Shown piece after piece: positions 63,610 through 64,000 of a stretch of DNA of 64,000 nt. Position numbers and translations under genes: made by a program. The notes under the pieces are model-generated. The model ran no database searches, had not been told where the DNA came from, and was given only the letters and a program-made list of their open reading frames with translations. Position 1 is the stretch's first letter, and the number at the start of each line of letters is the position of its first letter. Origin of the DNA: Cephalopachus bancanus (taxonomy: Eukaryota; Chordata; Mammalia; Primates; Tarsiidae); assembly GCA_027257055.1 (NCBI GenBank), contig JAPVLO010000382.1, positions 1,054,001-1,118,000 on the forward strand, given 5' to 3'.

Positions 63610-63725
63610 CAGTAAGCATTTTTTGAGCACCTACGACATAGCAGACACTTTTTAAAAAATTTTGGTACTGAGGATGATATAGACACAGGCTCAATCCTTC
63701 AGAACCATGATCCAGCAGAAAATAC
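63610..63725 (-). repeat. LINE-2 3' end relic
   Basis: 'agtaagcattttttgagcacctacgacatagcagacac', then 'actgaggatgatatagacacaggctcaatccttcagaaccatg'. Confidence 0.6.
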
Positions 63726-63884
63726 AGACACATAGAGTATGTTGTCTCATTGTATTTGCATTATTGGAGTCAAACAGTGCCTCACAGACAACAGTGAAGG
63801 ACTCCGTAAATGGTAGCTGATAGTGAGTTTCTACCATGAGGTTGAACCCTATATGATTGTCAATATAGGACTGTTTTTGACCTA

Positions 63885-64000
63885 CAATAGTTCAAACTAC
63901 TGTGTGCCAGACACTACTATTGCCAGGTAATTTTCATGCAATACAAGAGCCTCCTAAAAGCATTGTACGTCATATTTTCCCTTCATTACGAATGAGAAAA
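63885..64000 (-). repeat. MIR relic, clipped by the window edge
   Basis: 'actactgtgtgccagacactactattgccaggtaattttcatgcaatacaag ... ttcattacgaatgagaaaa'. Confidence 0.6.

Overview
This is a 64 kb piece of a primate nuclear genome. It has an AT-rich intronic background, dense interspersed repeats, (CA)n microsatellites and one short, sharply bounded coding exon. No bacterial or viral gene organisation is present. The only protein-coding sequence I can support is on the minus strand at 60281-60709. It is the first coding exon of GRIN2B (NMDA receptor subunit GluN2B): 18 nt of 5'UTR, the start codon and codons 1-137, with a consensus acceptor upstream and donor downstream. Everything else is intron. 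Positions 60710-64000 belong to the intron in the 5'UTR. Positions 1-60280 are part of the very long intron after the first coding exon. The remaining short open frames are chance frames or reading frames through Alu and L1 copies.

Organism. The Alu copies are true dimeric Alus, so this is a primate. They are not the AluJ/S/Y types of monkeys and apes: they read GGCTCAGCCTGTAATCCCG, CTACAATAAATCAAAAAAT and GAGACTCCAACT(C/G)AAA. This points to a non-anthropoid primate. Tarsier is my best guess and a strepsirrhine is possible; this is inference from the repeats only.

Layout. 1-1480: clipped Alu, then an antisense L1 3' part. 3.2-4.5 kb: MER20, MIR and L2 relics. 4.5-12.3 kb: mostly unique intron with a hAT-type relic and a (CA)n. 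12.3-17.1 kb: an old LTR, three Alus and L2. 17.5-23.0 kb: a long minus-strand L1 carrying two nested Alus and a 44-bp tandem duplication. 23-36 kb: L2, Alu, a solo MaLR LTR, an Alu monomer, MER5-like relics and a perfect 192-bp direct duplication (28561-28752 = 29795-29986). 36-60 kb: four Alus, many MIR/L2 relics, a paired RFX X-box site near 46.85 kb, an antisense LTR relic and a (CG)n(CA)n tract. 60.3-60.7 kb: the GRIN2B exon. 61-64 kb: MIR/L2 relics in the upstream intron.

I found no new multi-gene system. The most useful leads are the perfect 192-bp duplication (recent event or assembly artefact), the paired X-boxes as a candidate intronic enhancer, and an Alu subfamily marked by a 5-nt deletion plus a linked insertion.
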